7,125 nucleotides of DNA. Source: JBGOUV01 sp041477815. Lineage in GTDB: Bacteria > Acidobacteriota > Terriglobia > Bryobacterales > JACQDG01. Location of the stretch: the NCBI GenBank assembly GCA_041477815.1, contig JBGOUV010000368.1, positions 1-7,125 of the forward strand. The letters run 5' to 3'. Both the position numbers and the translations under genes were made by a program. Below, piece by piece: positions 6,166 through 7,125 of the stretch. The notes beneath the pieces were generated by a model. The model saw only the letters and a program-made list of their open reading frames with translations, did not search any database and had not been told where the DNA came from. Each line of letters starts with the position of its first letter. The first letter of the stretch is position 1.

Positions 6166-6741
6166 ATGAAGAGGAGGCTGTGGATACTGGGACTGCTCGC
6201 GCTGCCGGTCGTGGCGCAGACGGTAAATGCCGTGGAACATTTGCAGCGGACCGAGCGGATGTTCCTGGAGGAGACCGCGGGGTTGAGCGAAGCGCAGTGG
6301 AAGTTCAAGCCGGGGCCGGACCGCTGGTCGGTGGCCGAGTGCGCGGAGCACATCACCGCCAGCGAGGAACTGCTGTACGGGATGGCGGTGAAGGTGAGCA
6401 AGGGACCCGCGGCGGCCGAGGGGAGCAAGGTGACGGACGCCAAGGTGGTGGCCGGGGTGACGGATCGGAGCTTCAAGGCGCAGGCCCCGGAGGCGTTGCG
6501 GCCGGTGGCGCGCTGGGCGAACCGGGAGGAGGTGGCGAAGGAGTTTCAAGCGCGGCGGGCCCGTACGCTGGCTCTGGCGGCGCCGCCGGCGGAGGCGGAG
6601 TTGCGGAAGAGGGTGACGCCGAGCCAGATTTTCGGTACGCTGGATGCCTACCAGTTCATCCTGTTCCTATCAGGGCACACGGAGCGGCATGTGATGCAGA
6701 TGCGCGAGGTTAAGGCGTCTGCGGATTTCCCGAAGCAATAA
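6166..6741 (+). CDS. Exported DinB-superfamily protein (putative metal-dependent enzyme)
   Basis: This 191-residue protein starts with MKRRLWILGLLALPVVAQ: a basic n-region, a hydrophobic core, and likely signal peptidase cleavage after Ala17, so it should act outside the cytoplasm. The rest fits the DinB-like four-helix-bundle fold (DinB_2 type). RWSVAECAEHITASEELL supplies the first histidine (His62), and FLSGHTERHVMQM near the C-terminus supplies His171 and His175; three such histidines form the usual metal site of this superfamily. Known relatives include thiol-dependent transferases such as bacillithiol or mycothiol S-transferases, but the substrate here cannot be told. The name refers to a damage-inducible Bacillus gene and does not imply DNA repair. 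A strong Shine-Dalgarno supports the start. The gene diverges from the hydrolase, and its last 32 bases overlap the end of the convergent downstream gene. Fold assignment is fairly sure; function is unknown. Confidence 0.87.
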   Translation: MKRRLWILGLLALPVVAQTVNAVEHLQRTERMFLEETAGLSEAQWKFKPGPDRWSVAECAEHITASEELLYGMAVKVSKGPAAAEGSKVTDAKVVAGVTDRSFKAQAPEALRPVARWANREEVAKEFQARRARTLALAAPPAEAELRKRVTPSQIFGTLDAYQFILFLSGHTERHVMQMREVKASADFPKQ

Positions 6742-7125
6742 GCCGCCGCACCGCGTCCCAGGCCTCGGGGTTGGGGTTCCAGAGGTTGGTATTGCCGATA
6801 GACTGGCGGCCGAACGGGCGAGCGTGGACGATGCCGTTCACCAGGCGATCGGCGGCCGGTTTGCCTTGCTTGGTTGCCAGGAGTTGGAAGTATTCGTAAT
6901 CCTGGAGGCCGCGGCGCTGGGCTTTCAGACGGATGCTGGGGATCGGCTCGTTGTAGCCCATCACTTCGCCCCGATAGATCAGCAGGCCGGAGCCGTTGTA
7001 GACGCGGCTATCCTCTTTGAAGTTCTCGGCCTCGTACCAGGCGGCAAAGGCGTTCCAGTCGAATTCCCACTCGATCCAGCCGGACTGATACTTCCAGGCG
7101 ATCCACCCGATGGCGCGGTTGGTGA
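6710..7125 (-). CDS. GH123 / DUF4091-like protein, C-terminal fragment
   Basis: The frame is open on the - strand from position 7123 to a TAA at 6710-6712, giving the last 137 residues of a protein that begins beyond the right edge. Visible features match the C-terminal end of the GH123 catalytic family (formerly DUF4091): an aromatic barrel strand region RAIGWIAWKYQSGWIEWEFDWNAF read in two parts (AIGWIAWKYQSGW, then IEWEFDWNAF), a glycine/tyrosine loop NGSGLLIYRGEV, and the signature PSIRLKAQRRGLQDYEY, in which IRL...R.GL.DYEY is the family hallmark. GH123 enzymes characterised so far are beta-N-acetylgalactosaminidases, but many members are untested; the catalytic Asp-Glu pair lies outside the window, so activity cannot be judged. 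The extreme C-terminus overlaps the end of the convergent DinB-like gene by 32 bases. The family call rests on motif memory, not on an alignment. Confidence 0.78.
   Translation of the reverse strand, partial: TNRAIGWIAWKYQSGWIEWEFDWNAFAAWYEAENFKEDSRVYNGSGLLIYRGEVMGYNEPIPSIRLKAQRRGLQDYEYFQLLATKQGKPAADRLVNGIVHARPFGRQSIGNTNLWNPNPEAWDAVRRLIASGNPQTP

Noticed and set aside
5709..6476. A - strand open frame of 255 residues across the divergent promoter and DinB gene
   Set aside because: It is rich in Pro, Ser and Arg without domain signals, and it conflicts with two well-supported genes that have signal peptides and, for DinB, a strong ribosome binding site.

Overview
The window is a high-G+C bacterial chromosomal segment with short intergenic gaps. 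The gene content and protein style point to Acidobacteriota, probably the Solibacter/Bryobacter side: an exported DinB-like protein, an exported tandem alpha/beta hydrolase of the acetyl-xylan-esterase type, and a GH123/DUF4091-type protein next to housekeeping genes. That taxonomic placement is inference from protein character, not from a marker gene.

Layout from left to right. (1) Positions 1-537 (+) hold the C-terminal 178 residues of the primosomal helicase PriA, cut by the window edge. (2) Positions 538-785 are a 248-base convergent intergenic region. It contains an AT-rich tandem heptamer repeat just after the priA stop and one weak hairpin that could be a terminator; I see no gene in it. 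(3) Positions 786-6085 (-) hold a tightly packed three-gene block, read right to left: an exported double-domain alpha/beta hydrolase, prephenate dehydratase (pheA) and the ATP-dependent protease Lon. The hydrolase and pheA overlap by ATGA, and pheA and lon are 18 bases apart. (4) Positions 6086-6165 are an 80-base divergent promoter region. (5) Positions 6166-6741 (+) encode a small exported DinB-superfamily protein. (6) Positions 6710-7125 (-) hold the C-terminal end of a GH123/DUF4091-like protein. It is convergent with the DinB gene and overlaps it by 32 bases.

The genes do not form one pathway. PriA (replication restart), PheA (phenylalanine synthesis) and Lon (protein quality control) are housekeeping functions. 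The esterase and the GH123-like protein suggest extracellular or periplasmic polysaccharide breakdown. The most notable points are the mixed esterase-pheA-lon transcription unit, the apparent loss of catalytic residues in the second hydrolase domain, and the heptamer repeat that puts stop codons in all six frames. I found no CRISPR array, RNA gene, insertion sequence, or convincing new multi-gene system.
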